In this document: positions 25,479-34,343 of the stretch, piece by piece
How the letters are laid out: the number at the start of each line of letters is the position of its first letter
Numbering within the stretch: position 1 is the first letter of the stretch
Assembly (NCBI RefSeq): GCF_900100665.1
Contig: NZ_FNCS01000021.1
Location: 1-51,352, forward strand
DNA from: Pelagibacterium luteolum
Lineage (GTDB): Bacteria; Pseudomonadota; Alphaproteobacteria; Rhizobiales; Devosiaceae
DNA: 51,352 nucleotides
Reading direction: 5' to 3'
Position numbers and translations under genes: made by a program
Notes under the pieces: model-generated
Told to the model about the DNA's origin: nothing
The model's database searches: none
The model's input: the letters and a program-made list of their open reading frames with translations, nothing else

Positions 25479-26341
25479 TACGGGATTGAAATATCGACCG
25501 TCCCGTCGGACGAAAGGAGAACGAGTCCACCTCCATCGGTTGCCGCTACATACCCGCCTTCAGGCATGGATGTGAGATGAAGTAGATAGGTATCTTCAAA
25601 ATCGTCGGCGACCACGGCGAAGTCGAGTTCAGTCTCAGGTGAATGCACCACACCAACCCCAAGAACGAAGGCATGAACCCCGTTCATGTCCACATGGACA
25701 GAAGAAACCGGTGCGCTTGTTTCATATATCTTGACCCAGGTTCTGCCCGCGTCCTCACTTTTGAAAAGACCAGAATTGGTCGCGGCGTATAGGGCATCGG
25801 GAGAGATGCCCGATGCGGCAAGATCGATAATGCCGTCCGGCAGCAGACCAATCTCCTCCCAACTGCGGCCGGCGTCCGTGCTCGTTTGAAGGGAGGCGCC
25901 GTAATGTACGCCATAAAGGACTTCCGGATTGGCGCCACTGACCGTCATCTGGTGGAAATCGACCGGTCCACCGACGCCTTCAGCGATCTTGGACCAGGTC
26001 TCGCCTCCGTCGACGCTCTCGATGACACCTATATTGCCGCCCGAGATCGGATGACCGCTGGCCCAGTATCGTTCGTTTTCAGTTGGGTGGGTCGAGAACC
26101 CCATGAAGTCGTCGCGGCTGTCTCCTAAAAGCTGGGCAGTCTCGTTGTCGAGATTTACACTCCACAGTCCATGGTGGGTTGCCATCAGGACTTCGGCGGT
26201 ATTCTCCTGCGACGCCAAACCGTGGACGTGCGTGGTTGCCAGAACTTCGCTCAGCGGCTGAAACTCCTGTCCTAGTGCGGCCTGAGAGAGCGTTGCGGAA
26301 GCAGCTATCAGAAGTGCGGCCATGCTGCGATTCGTGATCAT
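25478..26341 (-). CDS. Secreted BNR/sialidase-fold protein (F510_1955-like)
   Basis: A 287-residue protein from the ATG at 26341, behind GGAGAT; the longer frame to 26470 is not favoured. It has a signal peptide (NRSMAALLIAASATLSQAAL) and then a beta-propeller with several Asp-box/BNR repeats: SVDGGETWSKI, STDAGRSWEEI and SEDAGRTWVKI. These resemble the F510_1955-type repeat proteins often found next to copper oxidases. The THVHGLA and ATHHGLW motifs could bind metal. No sialidase catalytic set is visible, so glycoside hydrolysis is unlikely. It lies between the multicopper oxidase and a small His-rich gene in one operon. Confidence 0.75.
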   Translation of the reverse strand: MITNRSMAALLIAASATLSQAALGQEFQPLSEVLATTHVHGLASQENTAEVLMATHHGLWSVNLDNETAQLLGDSRDDFMGFSTHPTENERYWASGHPISGGNIGVIESVDGGETWSKIAEGVGGPVDFHQMTVSGANPEVLYGVHYGASLQTSTDAGRSWEEIGLLPDGIIDLAASGISPDALYAATNSGLFKSEDAGRTWVKIYETSAPVSSVHVDMNGVHAFVLGVGVVHSPETELDFAVVADDFEDTYLLHLTSMPEGGYVAATDGGGLVLLSSDGTVDISIP

Positions 26342-26397
26342 GAATATCTCCAAAGGTAGTGGACCAGCCCCGCTCGACGGGGCCGGTCGGTTCTGGT

Positions 26398-27879
26398 TTA
26401 GGCATGGACCCGAAATTCGGTCATCATGCCGGTCGACAGGTGCGGCATGTGATGGCAGTGCAGCATCCACCGAGCCGCCTCGCCTGCGTCCATGGCAATT
26501 GTTACGCTGGCCATCGGGGGGACATAGACTGTGTCGCGGACGGCTCCGGAAACCCGGCGAGCGTTAAGGCCGACGACCTGGAAGGCGTGCCCGTGCAGAT
26601 GCATCGGGTGGCCCATCATCGACATGTTGTGGAACATCAGCTCAACCCGTTCGCCGCTCTTGGCAGTGATAGGCCTATGTTCGCCCCAGCCGCGACCATC
26701 GATTGTCCAGACATAGGGCGACATCGACCCGTCCAGCATAATCATCTGGCTGTTGCTCACCTCCCTGTCGGAGAGAGGATTGATCGCGCGAAACCGCCCT
26801 TCGTGGGAGAGATCGATGTCGAAAGCGGGTGATGACGTCTCCCCCAAGTCTGACATTTTCGATACTGCCGCCCCTGCCGGTGCAAGCATCAGACCGGTGC
26901 GCTCGCGCTCGCCTTCGCGGAGCGCCAGGATGGGGAAGGTGCGCGTCTCGGAAGGGAGGTCGAGGTCGATATCGAGACGCTGTCCCATTGCAAGACCGAA
27001 CCGGTTGCCGTTGAGGGGCGAAATCCTGTGGCCATCGACCGCTACTAAACGCCCCCCGATGCCGGTGTCGATCCAGAAGGTGGTCGCCGACGAGGCGTTG
27101 ATGATGCGCAACTTGACGCGCCCGCCGCGTTCGACCCGAACGACTTCCGGGTCGTCGAGCGTGCGGTCGTTGCTGAGATACGCATCGAAGTTGAAGTCAT
27201 TGAGATCCATGGCCATGGTCGACATGTTTGCCATATCGCTCATATTCATCTGCCCCATGTCCATGTCGCCATGGTCCATCTGCATCGAACCTTGTGGCGT
27301 CGCAACGGAAGAACCGTGATCCATGTCCGCATGCCCGGCGCCCTGGGTAATCTCATCAAGGACCGCTTGTGGATCCTTGAACGAGAAATCGTGCAGGAAC
27401 ATCACCACTTCCTGGCGGTCCTCAATAACGTCCTCTGTGCTGCGTACGATGAGCGGTGCAGCAAGGAGGTTCATTTCCTGGGTCGGTACGTGGCTGTGCA
27501 TCCAGTGGGTGCCTGCCAGCGGCTCGAAATTGTAGTCCCGGGTTTCGCCAGGCACGAGCTTGGGGCGTGGCAGATCCGGAACGCCGTCCTGGATATTGGG
27601 CGGTATCTGCCCATGCCAGTGAACGATGGTTTCGACGTCGAGGGTATTCTCGAGAGTGAGCTTAAATCGTTCGCCGGGATCGAGGATAAGTCCCTGACGG
27701 CCGCCGGGGCCGGCGATACCGTGGACGGACGCGGCCTTTCCTTTGACCTCGATGGTGCGAGTGGCGACCGTGAGTTGGCGAGACGATTCTTGAGCCCGAC
27801 CTATGCGAGGAAGGGCAGTGGTTGCCGCAAGCGCGGCAGTTGCCGTGAGAAAGCCACGGCGGGTCAGCACGTTTGTCAT
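26398..27879 (-). CDS. Periplasmic multicopper oxidase (CopA/PcoA/CueO-like)
   Basis: A 493-residue Tat-exported enzyme: TRRGFLTATAALAATTALP is a twin-arginine signal. Four copper-ligand blocks are visible: VHWHG (His87, His89), HWMHSH (His128, His130), HPMHLHGHAF, and HCHHMPHLSTGMM at the C-terminus (His474-Cys475-His476, His480 and an axial Met). A Met/His-rich insert at about residues 180-230 (MQMDHGDMDMGQMNMSDM) would bind Cu(I). It oxidises Cu(I) to the less toxic Cu(II) in the periplasm using oxygen. It is inside the leftward CueR operon, so it should be copper-induced. Confidence 0.92.
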   Translation of the reverse strand: MTNVLTRRGFLTATAALAATTALPRIGRAQESSRQLTVATRTIEVKGKAASVHGIAGPGGRQGLILDPGERFKLTLENTLDVETIVHWHGQIPPNIQDGVPDLPRPKLVPGETRDYNFEPLAGTHWMHSHVPTQEMNLLAAPLIVRSTEDVIEDRQEVVMFLHDFSFKDPQAVLDEITQGAGHADMDHGSSVATPQGSMQMDHGDMDMGQMNMSDMANMSTMAMDLNDFNFDAYLSNDRTLDDPEVVRVERGGRVKLRIINASSATTFWIDTGIGGRLVAVDGHRISPLNGNRFGLAMGQRLDIDLDLPSETRTFPILALREGERERTGLMLAPAGAAVSKMSDLGETSSPAFDIDLSHEGRFRAINPLSDREVSNSQMIMLDGSMSPYVWTIDGRGWGEHRPITAKSGERVELMFHNMSMMGHPMHLHGHAFQVVGLNARRVSGAVRDTVYVPPMASVTIAMDAGEAARWMLHCHHMPHLSTGMMTEFRVHA

Positions 27880-27943
27880 TTGAATAGTCCGATCGATGCG
27901 CTCAAAAGGCGCGACTGTACGTTACCGCTTGTGAGGCGGCGCG

Positions 27944-28315
27944 TTAGACGAGGATCGGATTGTGTTTCGGAGGGCGCCGGCCAGGTTCGGGAACAAAAGA
28001 GATTGGACCCAAGCCATGAAGCGGGGCAGATCTCAGGGTCAGAGCCAGTGGCGAATGCAAGCTCACCGGCTCAGACAGCGGACCAGCCACTGCACATGCT
28101 GTCGCGCACAGCGTATCGTGGTGCCTCTCGGACTTGTGGTGATCGGATCCATGATTGGTCACGGACATCCCCAAGTGGGCGCTGACCTGGTGACCTTTGT
28201 GGAGTTGCAAACGGCCGATGTCGCTTGACGTCTGTGCCCATGACATCGCCGTTGACGACACCATCAGCGCGAGGATGGTAACGAGCCGCAATATATGTGA
28301 CGCGAACATGGACAT
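27944..28315 (-). CDS. Small His/Cys-rich secreted protein with C-terminal PILV
   Basis: A 123-residue protein: signal peptide (ILRLVTILALMVSSTAMSWA-Q), His-rich middle (HKGHQVSAHLGMSVTNHGSD, HHKSERHHDTLC), Cys pair in LCATACA, and tail RRPPKHNPILV. The last four residues are shared with the remnant at 38646-38795, and the whole layout with the other small genes here. It lies between copZ and the multicopper oxidase, so it is expressed with them from the leftward CueR promoter. The likely role is copper binding or delivery outside the cytoplasm; this is inference. Confidence 0.65.
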   Translation of the reverse strand: MSMFASHILRLVTILALMVSSTAMSWAQTSSDIGRLQLHKGHQVSAHLGMSVTNHGSDHHKSERHHDTLCATACAVAGPLSEPVSLHSPLALTLRSAPLHGLGPISFVPEPGRRPPKHNPILV

Positions 28316-28394
28316 GAAAAAAACTAACCCTGAACGAAAGCGACATCAAGGCGGGTGGGGCTCCCCGGCGCGACATATTGCGCCGGAGCAGTTC

Positions 28395-28592
28395 TTACAT
28401 GGACTCAGGAGAATATCCTGCTTCCGCGATGACGCGCTTTATGGCGTCGCTCGGCTGCGCACTTTCGATGCGCACGGAGTGCGTGGTGAGATCGACATCC
28501 ACCTTTGCCGCCGGGTCCGCGCTCTTGACCGCCTTCTCGATTGTTCCTGCGCAGTGGCCGCAGGTCATGTCCTGAACTTTGAACTCATGCAT
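28395..28592 (-). CDS. copZ: CopZ-like copper chaperone (HMA domain)
   Basis: A 65-residue single heavy-metal-associated domain: MHEFKVQDMTCGHCAGTIEK carries the Cu(I)-binding CGHC pair, then DLTTHSVRIESA and EAGYSPESM complete the ferredoxin-like fold. This is the normal size for cytoplasmic copper chaperones, which hand Cu(I) to the CopA ATPase and to CueR. It is the first gene of the leftward operon and lies just downstream of a CueR box (28630-28650). The divergent gene is the copA ATPase. Confidence 0.9.
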   Translation of the reverse strand: MHEFKVQDMTCGHCAGTIEKAVKSADPAAKVDVDLTTHSVRIESAQPSDAIKRVIAEAGYSPESM

Positions 28593-28629
28593 GGGTTCAT
28601 CCCTTCCGGTTCGACTGCGCCAATCATGG

Positions 28630-28653
28630 AGCTTCCCACCGTTGGAAGGTCAA
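28630..28653 (-). promoter_or_regulatory. CueR box and promoter, leftward (copZ operon)
   Basis: Read on the minus strand: TTGACC (28653-28648), with the box ACCTTCC-N7-GGAAGCT at 28650-28630. The CueR consensus is ACCTTCC-N7-GGAAGGT, so it matches except near the end of the right half. It drives the chaperone, the multicopper oxidase and the genes after them. Confidence 0.8.
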
Positions 28654-28667
28654 GCGCGAATTTGCAT

Positions 28668-28698
28668 TTGACCTTCCCATGATTGGAAGGATTAGATC
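28668..28698 (+). promoter_or_regulatory. CueR box and promoter, rightward (copA-cueR)
   Basis: TTGACC (28668-28673) overlaps ACCTTCC (28671-28677), then N7 and GGAAGG (28685-28690), followed by a -10-like TAGATC (28693-28698) at the long 19-base spacing that MerR-family activators need. The gap to the leftward box is only 20 bases. Confidence 0.85.
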
Positions 28699-28730
28699 AT
28701 TGTGCGGTTGTCGAACAAGGACTGCAGAAA

Positions 28731-31271
28731 ATGAACCAGGTGAAACAATTAGACGGCATGAAGTCCCTCGATTTTAGCATCGAAGGGATGACTTGCGCCT
28801 CCTGCGTATCGCGCGTTGAAAAAGCCATTCGGGCCGTCCCTGGCGTAGCTTCGGCTTCGGTCAACCTCGCCACCGAGCGTGCGCGAATTGAACTTTCGGG
28901 TCCGACAGATATCCGGCAGATCGCCGAGGCGGTGCGTAAAGCCGGGTATACCCCAGCGGCCGCGGAGACTATTACACTCGATATCGAGGGCATGACCTGT
29001 GCCTCCTGCGTGGGACGGGTCGAAAAGGCGCTCAAGCGCGTTGAGGGTGTCGTGGACGCCGCCGTCAACCTTGCGACCGAACGGGCCACAGTCGCGGTGC
29101 TTGGCGGAACAGCCAGGAAAGAGGATTTGGCAAGCGCCGTTGAGGCGGCTGGTTACAGCGTCCGAAATGTCGAGGCCGAGGCAAAAACCGGCGGCCCTAG
29201 TCGCGAGCAGGTGAAAGAAGCCGAAGCCATCTCACTGCGAAACGCTACGCTTTTTGCAGCGCTGCTCACCGCTCCGCTTTTCGTCATAGAGATGGGCGCA
29301 CACTTTATTCCTGCGGTGCACATGTTCATTGTGGACACCATTGGCATGCAGACCAACCGCTATCTGCAGTTTATCCTGGCCTCGATCGTGCTGTTTGGTC
29401 CAGGACGCCGGTTTCTCGTCAAAGGTTTTCCCAATCTCTGGCGCCGGACACCGGACATGAATTCCCTTGTGGCCTTGGGAGCGTCTGCAGCGTGGGGATT
29501 CTCCGTGGTTGCAACGTTCGCGCCGCAGCTGCTGCCGGCCGGTACGATCAATGTCTATTTTGAAGCCGCCGCGGTCATCGTGACTCTAATCCTTCTCGGC
29601 CGCTATCTTGAAGCGCGTGCCAAGGGCCGGACCGGACAGGCCATCAAACGGCTTGTGAGGTTGCAGGCCAAGACAGCGCGGGTCGAACGCGGCGGTGCGA
29701 TCGTTGAGGTCGATCTCGATGAGGTCGTGGCCGGAAATGTTGTTCACATTCGCCCGGGTGACAAAATTCCGGTGGACGGCCGCGTGCTCTCGGGCTCGTC
29801 CTATGTCGATGAGGCAATGATCACCGGTGAACCGGTCCCCGTTCAAAAGACGGCGGGGGCTGAGGTGGTTGGAGGAACGATCAACAAGACCGGCAGCTTC
29901 ACGTTTGAAGCTACGAGGATTGGGCGTGATACGGTTCTGGCCCAGATCATCGCCATGGTCGAGGCAGCACAAGGGGCAAAGCTGCCGATCCAGGCGTTGG
30001 TCGACCGGGTTACCGGGGTCTTTGTGCCAATCGTCATCGGTTTGGCCGCTTTAACATTTCTGGTCTGGCTGATGTTCGGCCCCTCTCCACAGCTGAGCTT
30101 TGCGCTGGTCAACGCCGTCGCCGTGCTCATCATTGCATGTCCATGTGCCATGGGGCTGGCGACGCCCACGTCCATTATGGTTGGCACCGGGCGGGCGGCC
30201 GAGCTAGGCATCCTGTTCCGAAAGGGCGAAGCGCTGCAAACGCTGCGATCGGCCGAAGTCGTCGCGCTCGACAAGACCGGAACTTTGACATTGGGCCAGC
30301 CCGAGTTGACCGATCTGATCGTCGCTCCGGGGTTCGAGGAAGATGACGTTCTCAGGCTCGTGGCAAGCCTCGAGCAGCACTCCGAACACCCGATAGCCGA
30401 GGCGATCGTTCGTGGTGCGCATGCCAGGTCTGTGGACCTTACGGCCGCCGATGATTTTCTGGCCGATCCGGGTTTTGGCGTCACCGGTGACGTGGATGGG
30501 CGCAAAGTGCTGGTCGGGGCCGATCGTGCTTTGAGACGCAGCGGAATTGAGGTCGGTTCATTCGCAAACCAGGCGGTTGAATTTGCCGAAAAGGGAAAGT
30601 CGCCACTCTATGCAGCAATTGATGGACGGCTGGCGGCCATCATTTCGGTGGCCGATCCTATCAAGCCCACGTCGCGCACAGCGATAGAGCGCCTTCACGC
30701 CCTGGGGCTTAAGGTGGCGATGATCACAGGCGACAACGAAAAAACTGCGCAGGCTGTAGCCAAACAACTCGGTATCGACGAGGTGGTCGCCGAGGTGCTG
30801 CCGAGCGGTAAGGTCGACGCCATCAAAGCGCTTCGCGGGGCAGGCCGCCACCTCGCCTTTGTGGGCGATGGTATCAATGATGCGCCCGCGCTTGCCGAAG
30901 CCGATGTCGGCATTGCCGTGGGAACGGGAACGGACATCGCGATCGAAAGTGCCGATGTGGTTTTGATGTCGGGCGACCTCACCGCCGTCGGCGACGCCAT
31001 CGCCTTGAGCAAGGCGACGATCCGCAATATCAAGCAAAACCTCTTCTGGGCATTTGCATACAACACTGTCTTGATCCCGGTGGCAGCCGGTTTGCTCTAT
31101 CCCGTTTGGGGAATTCTGCTCTCGCCGGCCCTTGCTGCGGGGGCCATGGCCCTTTCGAGCGTGTTTGTGCTGGGGAACGCCCTGCGGCTGAGGCGGTTTT
31201 CGCCTCGGCCCATCGATCCTCATTCCGTACCGCAGCAACTTTCCCAGATGAATCTGGAGCCCGCACAATGA
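28731..31271 (+). CDS. copA: Cu(I)-exporting P1B-1-type ATPase
   Basis: An 846-residue pump started at the ATG at 28731; upstream frame back to 28683 lies in the operator. Two N-terminal HMA domains both carry GMTCASC (Cys22/Cys25 and Cys90/Cys93). The transmembrane CPC motif is at Cys470-Cys472 ([14 protein letters not shown]), and the phosphorylated Asp514 lies in [18 protein letters not shown] (HP motif) and [14 protein letters not shown] follow. [10 protein letters not shown] and paired HMAs are the Cu(I) ATPase pattern. It exports cytoplasmic Cu(I) to the periplasm, where the oxidase encoded on the other strand acts. The stop overlaps the cueR start (ATGA). Confidence 0.96.
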   Translation: MNQVKQLDGMKSLDFSIEGMTCASCVSRVEKAIRAVPGVASASVNLATERARIELSGPTDIRQIAEAVRKAGYTPAAAETITLDIEGMTCASCVGRVEKALKRVEGVVDAAVNLATERATVAVLGGTARKEDLASAVEAAGYSVRNVEAEAKTGGPSREQVKEAEAISLRNATLFAALLTAPLFVIEMGAHFIPAVHMFIVDTIGMQTNRYLQFILASIVLFGPGRRFLVKGFPNLWRRTPDMNSLVALGASAAWGFSVVATFAPQLLPAGTINVYFEAAAVIVTLILLGRYLEARAKGRTGQAIKRLVRLQAKTARVERGGAIVEVDLDEVVAGNVVHIRPGDKIPVDGRVLSGSSYVDEAMITGEPVPVQKTAGAEVVGGTINKTGSFTFEATRIGRDTVLAQIIAMVEAAQGAKLPIQALVDRVTGVFVPIVIGLAALTFLVWLMFGPSPQLSFALVNAVAVLIIACPCAMGLATPTSIMVGTGRAAELGILFRKGEALQTLRSAEVVALDKTGTLTLGQPELTDLIVAPGFEEDDVLRLVASLEQHSEHPIAEAIVRGAHARSVDLTAADDFLADPGFGVTGDVDGRKVLVGADRALRRSGIEVGSFANQAVEFAEKGKSPLYAAIDGRLAAIISVADPIKPTSRTAIERLHALGLKVAMITGDNEKTAQAVAKQLGIDEVVAEVLPSGKVDAIKALRGAGRHLAFVGDGINDAPALAEADVGIAVGTGTDIAIESADVVLMSGDLTAVGDAIALSKATIRNIKQNLFWAFAYNTVLIPVAAGLLYPVWGILLSPALAAGAMALSSVFVLGNALRLRRFSPRPIDPHSVPQQLSQMNLEPAQ

Positions 31272-31729
31272 ATATCGGACAGGCAGCCAAAGCTTCAGGC
31301 GTATCGGCGAAAATGATCCGCTACTATGAATCCATAGGGCTCATAGCGCCGGTGCACCGAACAGATGCCGGATATCGCATCTACGATGATCAGGACGTCC
31401 ACACTTTGCGGTTCATCAGCCGGGCGCGGGATTTGGGGTTTTCGGTGGACGACATGCGCGAACTTCTGGCGCTGTGGCGGGATCGAGAACGGGCCAGCGC
31501 GGATGTCAAAGCGATCGCATTGGCCCATGTAGAAATACTGGAGGAAAAGGCGAGGGCCCTGCAGCAAATGAGCGAGACGCTAAAGCATCTCGCCTCCCAC
31601 TGTCATGGAGACGGTCGCCCAGACTGTCCCATCATCGAGGATTTCGCCAAACCTGAATTGGCCAAACAAAGGTTGAAACGCAAGCCTCGCTTTGAGGCAG
31701 GAGTTTTGGTTTCCGCGAAACCGGGATAA
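31268..31729 (+). CDS. cueR: Copper-sensing MerR-family activator CueR
   Basis: A 153-residue regulator overlapping copA by four bases, so copper induces its own sensor. The HTH is at residues 1-70 ([31 protein letters not shown]). The metal site is Cys112 and Cys120 in [11 protein letters not shown], the same positions and spacing as E. coli CueR, which senses Cu(I), Ag(I) and Au(I). It should bind the three CueR boxes in this window (28630, 28668, 34233). Confidence 0.94.
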   Translation: MNIGQAAKASGVSAKMIRYYESIGLIAPVHRTDAGYRIYDDQDVHTLRFISRARDLGFSVDDMRELLALWRDRERASADVKAIALAHVEILEEKARALQQMSETLKHLASHCHGDGRPDCPIIEDFAKPELAKQRLKRKPRFEAGVLVSAKPG

Positions 31730-31743
31730 CTGCCTTCTGACTA

Positions 31744-32199
31744 TCAGTTTTGCTCGGACATTTGTTCTTGGTAAGCGCGTGCGCGTTCTGGCCAAGTGCT
31801 TTTGATGTAGTCGAGAATTGCCTCGATCTCGTCGTCAGTGAGCAGGTCCCCGAACGCCGGCATGTCGCTTTCATAATTTCCACCAACAATTGCTGCCACG
31901 CCATCATGAGTGATGCGAAAAAGTTGCTCGTCGCTGTGATGCCAGGTGTGACCTGTCTCATCATGGGGAGGAGCCGGCATGCGACCGTTAGGCAGACGCT
32001 CGCGCCATTGGGGCTGGCCCTCGAGCGTTTCACCGTGACAAGCAGCGCAATTGTCGAGATACAGCTGCCGACCTTCGGTCGAATTCTCGACGGCATGCGA
32101 GAGGGTTCCGCCGGTCGCGATGGAGACCGCAAGAATGGCCAAGAGAATACTCACCGATGCGGTTATGACCGCTATTGGAGCCATGGTGGAATTTTTCAT
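31744..32199 (-). CDS. Monoheme cytochrome c
   Basis: A 151-residue protein with an N-terminal hydrophobic segment ([20 protein letters not shown]) serving as anchor or signal, and one heme site ([14 protein letters not shown]). A distal Met ligand is probable in [11 protein letters not shown], followed by the closing helix ([16 protein letters not shown]). This is a class I small cytochrome c. It is convergent with cueR and belongs to the copper block by position only; it may shuttle electrons between the periplasmic redox proteins and a terminal oxidase. Confidence 0.88.
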   Translation of the reverse strand: MKNSTMAPIAVITASVSILLAILAVSIATGGTLSHAVENSTEGRQLYLDNCAACHGETLEGQPQWRERLPNGRMPAPPHDETGHTWHHSDEQLFRITHDGVAAIVGGNYESDMPAFGDLLTDDEIEAILDYIKSTWPERARAYQEQMSEQN

Positions 32200-32293
32200 T
32201 TCTAGGGTTGTGCGCCGGAAAGCATGGCGATGTCGACCAACGTATCCGCAATTTTAGTCATCTTAGGGCGTGTATGAATTTTTGGCGACCTTC

Positions 32294-32321
32294 TTGATGT
32301 TTTCCGTAACTTACGTATAAT
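32294..32321 (+). promoter_or_regulatory. Promoter of the toxin-antitoxin operon with palindrome
   Basis: TTGATG (32294-32299), a 16-base spacer, TATAAT (32316-32321). A perfect palindrome, CGTAA-C-TTACG (32305-32315), sits inside the spacer. That is a natural place for antitoxin autorepression. Confidence 0.6.
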
Positions 32322-32343
32322 TCCCGTGGGAGAGGAAGGCGTC

Positions 32344-32751
32344 ATGCAAAAAGTTCCGGCAGCCGAGATCGCGAAGAACTTCGGAGAGTGGCACGATCGT
32401 GCCTTGAACGAGCCGGTCTTCGTAACTCGATATGGACGCGAAAGCGTAGTGATCGTTTCTGCACAATTGTTTGGTGACCTCGTCTCGAAAAACGATATTG
32501 CCAAGAGAGACGAGAGGAAGCGCACGCCTCTCTTTTCGCCTCATCAGATTCTCCAAGCTTACTCTCGTGGCCACATCGGGTCTGATGAGGCTGCCACGCG
32601 ACTTGGCCTGGGCGGGTATCGAGACCTTGCTGTCGCCCTGGCGGATGCCGGTCTTCCCCTTCCGGGCACCGACGAAAATCGCATTCAAAGGGAAGCAATC
32701 GGCGCGGCGAAACTTTTGGCCCCTTATCTTCTAAGGGACAACGATGCTTAG
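32344..32751 (+). CDS. Phd/YefM-type antitoxin
   Basis: A 135-residue protein started at the ATG at 32344 behind GAGGAAGG. The N-terminal half is a Phd fold (VPAAEIAKNFGEWHDRALNE, VTRYGRESVVIVSA), which dimerises and binds operator DNA. The longer than usual C-terminal half (SRGHIGSDEAATRLGLGGYR) looks like a second HTH followed by the toxin-neutralising part. It overlaps the toxin gene by eight bases, the classic antitoxin-first arrangement. Confidence 0.82.
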   Translation: MQKVPAAEIAKNFGEWHDRALNEPVFVTRYGRESVVIVSAQLFGDLVSKNDIAKRDERKRTPLFSPHQILQAYSRGHIGSDEAATRLGLGGYRDLAVALADAGLPLPGTDENRIQREAIGAAKLLAPYLLRDNDA

Positions 32752-33340
32752 GCTGGTCCTTCCCGACGCAGGGCCCCTAATCAGTTTGGGGCTGATTGAC
32801 CGACTGGATCTTCTTGATCGCTTCGACTGTGCAATCGTGGTCACCGATATGGTTCGGTACGAACTTGAGCGTGGTGGGGAAGGTGCTCCGGACAAGCCAG
32901 CACTGGATCGGTGGTTCTCAAAAGCGGGCAATCGTATCCAGTCCATCGAAACAACGTATGGGCTCATGTATCAGGCTTTGCCACCAGATGTTCAGCGTCG
33001 CATCCGGCTGACTACCGACGCCGGTGAAAACTCCATCAGGGAATTTTCCGATCACGTCCGACACACTCTGTCTCGGGGGGATCAGATATTGATCCTCTAC
33101 GAGGACGGCAAGGTGCCGACCAAAGATTTCGGGCCACAGGCCCACCTCGTCCACACCTTCGCCTTCTTGTTGGCGCTGGAGAATATGGGCGTCATACAAT
33201 CTGCTGACGCGTTGCGAGAAGCAATCCATCATAAACGCCGAAATCTTGCGCGCGATCTCTTTGAGCGACCGGCAGCGGATGCTGGAGATGAGAGTTGGAC
33301 CCAAGCCTACGATACGCAGCCAGGTGGTTCGCAAATGTGA
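32744..33340 (+). CDS. PIN-domain toxin (VapC-like)
   Basis: A 198-residue protein, longer than typical VapC (about 130). It starts with a PIN-domain strand LRLVLPDAGPLISLGL (first catalytic Asp). Further acidic residues lie in TDMVRYELERG, TTDAGENSIREF and LYEDGKVPT, consistent with a Mg-dependent ribonuclease site. The antitoxin gene overlaps its start. The expected role is RNA cleavage when the antitoxin is degraded, stabilising the island. The extra C-terminal 50 residues (KRRNLARDLFERPAA) are not explained. Confidence 0.75.
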   Translation: MLRLVLPDAGPLISLGLIDRLDLLDRFDCAIVVTDMVRYELERGGEGAPDKPALDRWFSKAGNRIQSIETTYGLMYQALPPDVQRRIRLTTDAGENSIREFSDHVRHTLSRGDQILILYEDGKVPTKDFGPQAHLVHTFAFLLALENMGVIQSADALREAIHHKRRNLARDLFERPAADAGDESWTQAYDTQPGGSQM

Positions 33341-33370
33341 GTCGATGCTGAACCCAAGCAAGGCTCAGTC

Positions 33371-34165
33371 TCAATCCCGCGGCGATGGGAAAGTCTCTTC
33401 AGTGAATCCTGCCAGGCGATAACTCAAAAGTCCGACCCATTCGTGGGCCGCCAGGTCGGTTGTTGAGAGCCCGTTCGACGCCGTTCCAGGCCAGGTGCCG
33501 CCTGCGGATTTGGTCCGGTAATCGACCGGGTAGGGTACAACAGTCAGGTTCGTGGTCCTGAAGCAAGCAACAGCGCGTGGCATGTGACCGGCCGAGGTCA
33601 CAAGAATCCAGGTGCCGGACGCGCGCCCAGCAAGAGCGGCGGCCGTTTCTCGGGCATTCTCGCACGTGTTGCGGGATAGTTCTTCCATAAGGAGGCGTTC
33701 GGCGGCAACCCCAGAACTGATCAAGGCGTGTCGCGCCAGTTCGGACTCGGTGAGGCTACCATCGTTCGACAGGTGTCCTCCACCGCCGGAAAGAAAGATC
33801 TGGGCCTCGGGATAACGCGCTGCGAGCATGCGTGTCTCAACAATGCGCTCGCCGGCTTCATTAAGAACGATTGTGTCCCGGTCGAAAGAAATGTGCGTGT
33901 CGACAGCACCACCGAGCATGATGATGCCCGCAACATCTTCGGGCAGTGCTGTCCTGGGAAATCTGTTTTCCAATACGCCCAACGCGAACGGGCCAAGAGG
34001 TGACCAAGCCGCAAGGGCCAAACCCAAAATCGAAACGATCCCGAGTGCGGCAGCCAGTTTCCGGATCTTCATGACCCAAAACGCCAGCGTCGCCAGAAGG
34101 GCCAGCAACAGAACGTTGGACGGCGTGAGAAAGAAGTCGAGAATTTGCGAAAGGGCAAAGAACAC
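33371..34165 (-). CDS. YdcF/ElyC-family (DUF218) membrane protein
   Basis: A 264-residue protein with two N-terminal transmembrane segments (LLLALLATLAFWVM; ALGIVSILGLALAAWSPLG) and then a DUF218 domain: GIIMLGGAVDT, ARYPEAQIFLSGGGG, RNTCENARETA and WILVTSAGHMPRAVACF. The SRNTxENA and TSAxHMPRA motifs define the SanA/ElyC/YdcF group, linked in E. coli to envelope biogenesis. No direct copper link is visible; it lies between a toxin-antitoxin pair and copB. Confidence 0.85.
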   Translation of the reverse strand: MFFALSQILDFFLTPSNVLLLALLATLAFWVMKIRKLAAALGIVSILGLALAAWSPLGPFALGVLENRFPRTALPEDVAGIIMLGGAVDTHISFDRDTIVLNEAGERIVETRMLAARYPEAQIFLSGGGGHLSNDGSLTESELARHALISSGVAAERLLMEELSRNTCENARETAAALAGRASGTWILVTSAGHMPRAVACFRTTNLTVVPYPVDYRTKSAGGTWPGTASNGLSTTDLAAHEWVGLLSYRLAGFTEETFPSPRD

Positions 34166-34232
34166 CGGAAACCTCCCTTGGTTTCGCCACCTAACACTGG
34201 CGGCATCAAGAAAGGATTGACGTGAATAGGAC

Positions 34233-34256
34233 TTGACCTTCCCAGCATTGGAAGGA
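34233..34256 (+). promoter_or_regulatory. Third CueR box and promoter (copB)
   Basis: TTGACC (34233-34238) overlaps ACCTTCC (34236-34242), N7, GGAAGGA (34250-34256). It reads toward the CopB-type ATPase about 90 bases downstream. The half-sites match the 28668 box base for base, apart from the spacer. Confidence 0.83.
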
Positions 34257-34343
34257 GCACGATACCGCTCGTTTGTCTCACGCGCGATCAGTGCTCGTGG
34301 CCGAAAACATGTAGGGCTTTTGCGAGAGCGAAGAGGGATTGGA

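Noticed and set aside
27271-28185. A 304-codon plus-strand frame opposite the multicopper oxidase
   Set aside because: It is antisense to a gene with complete copper-ligand motifs and covers the small His protein too.
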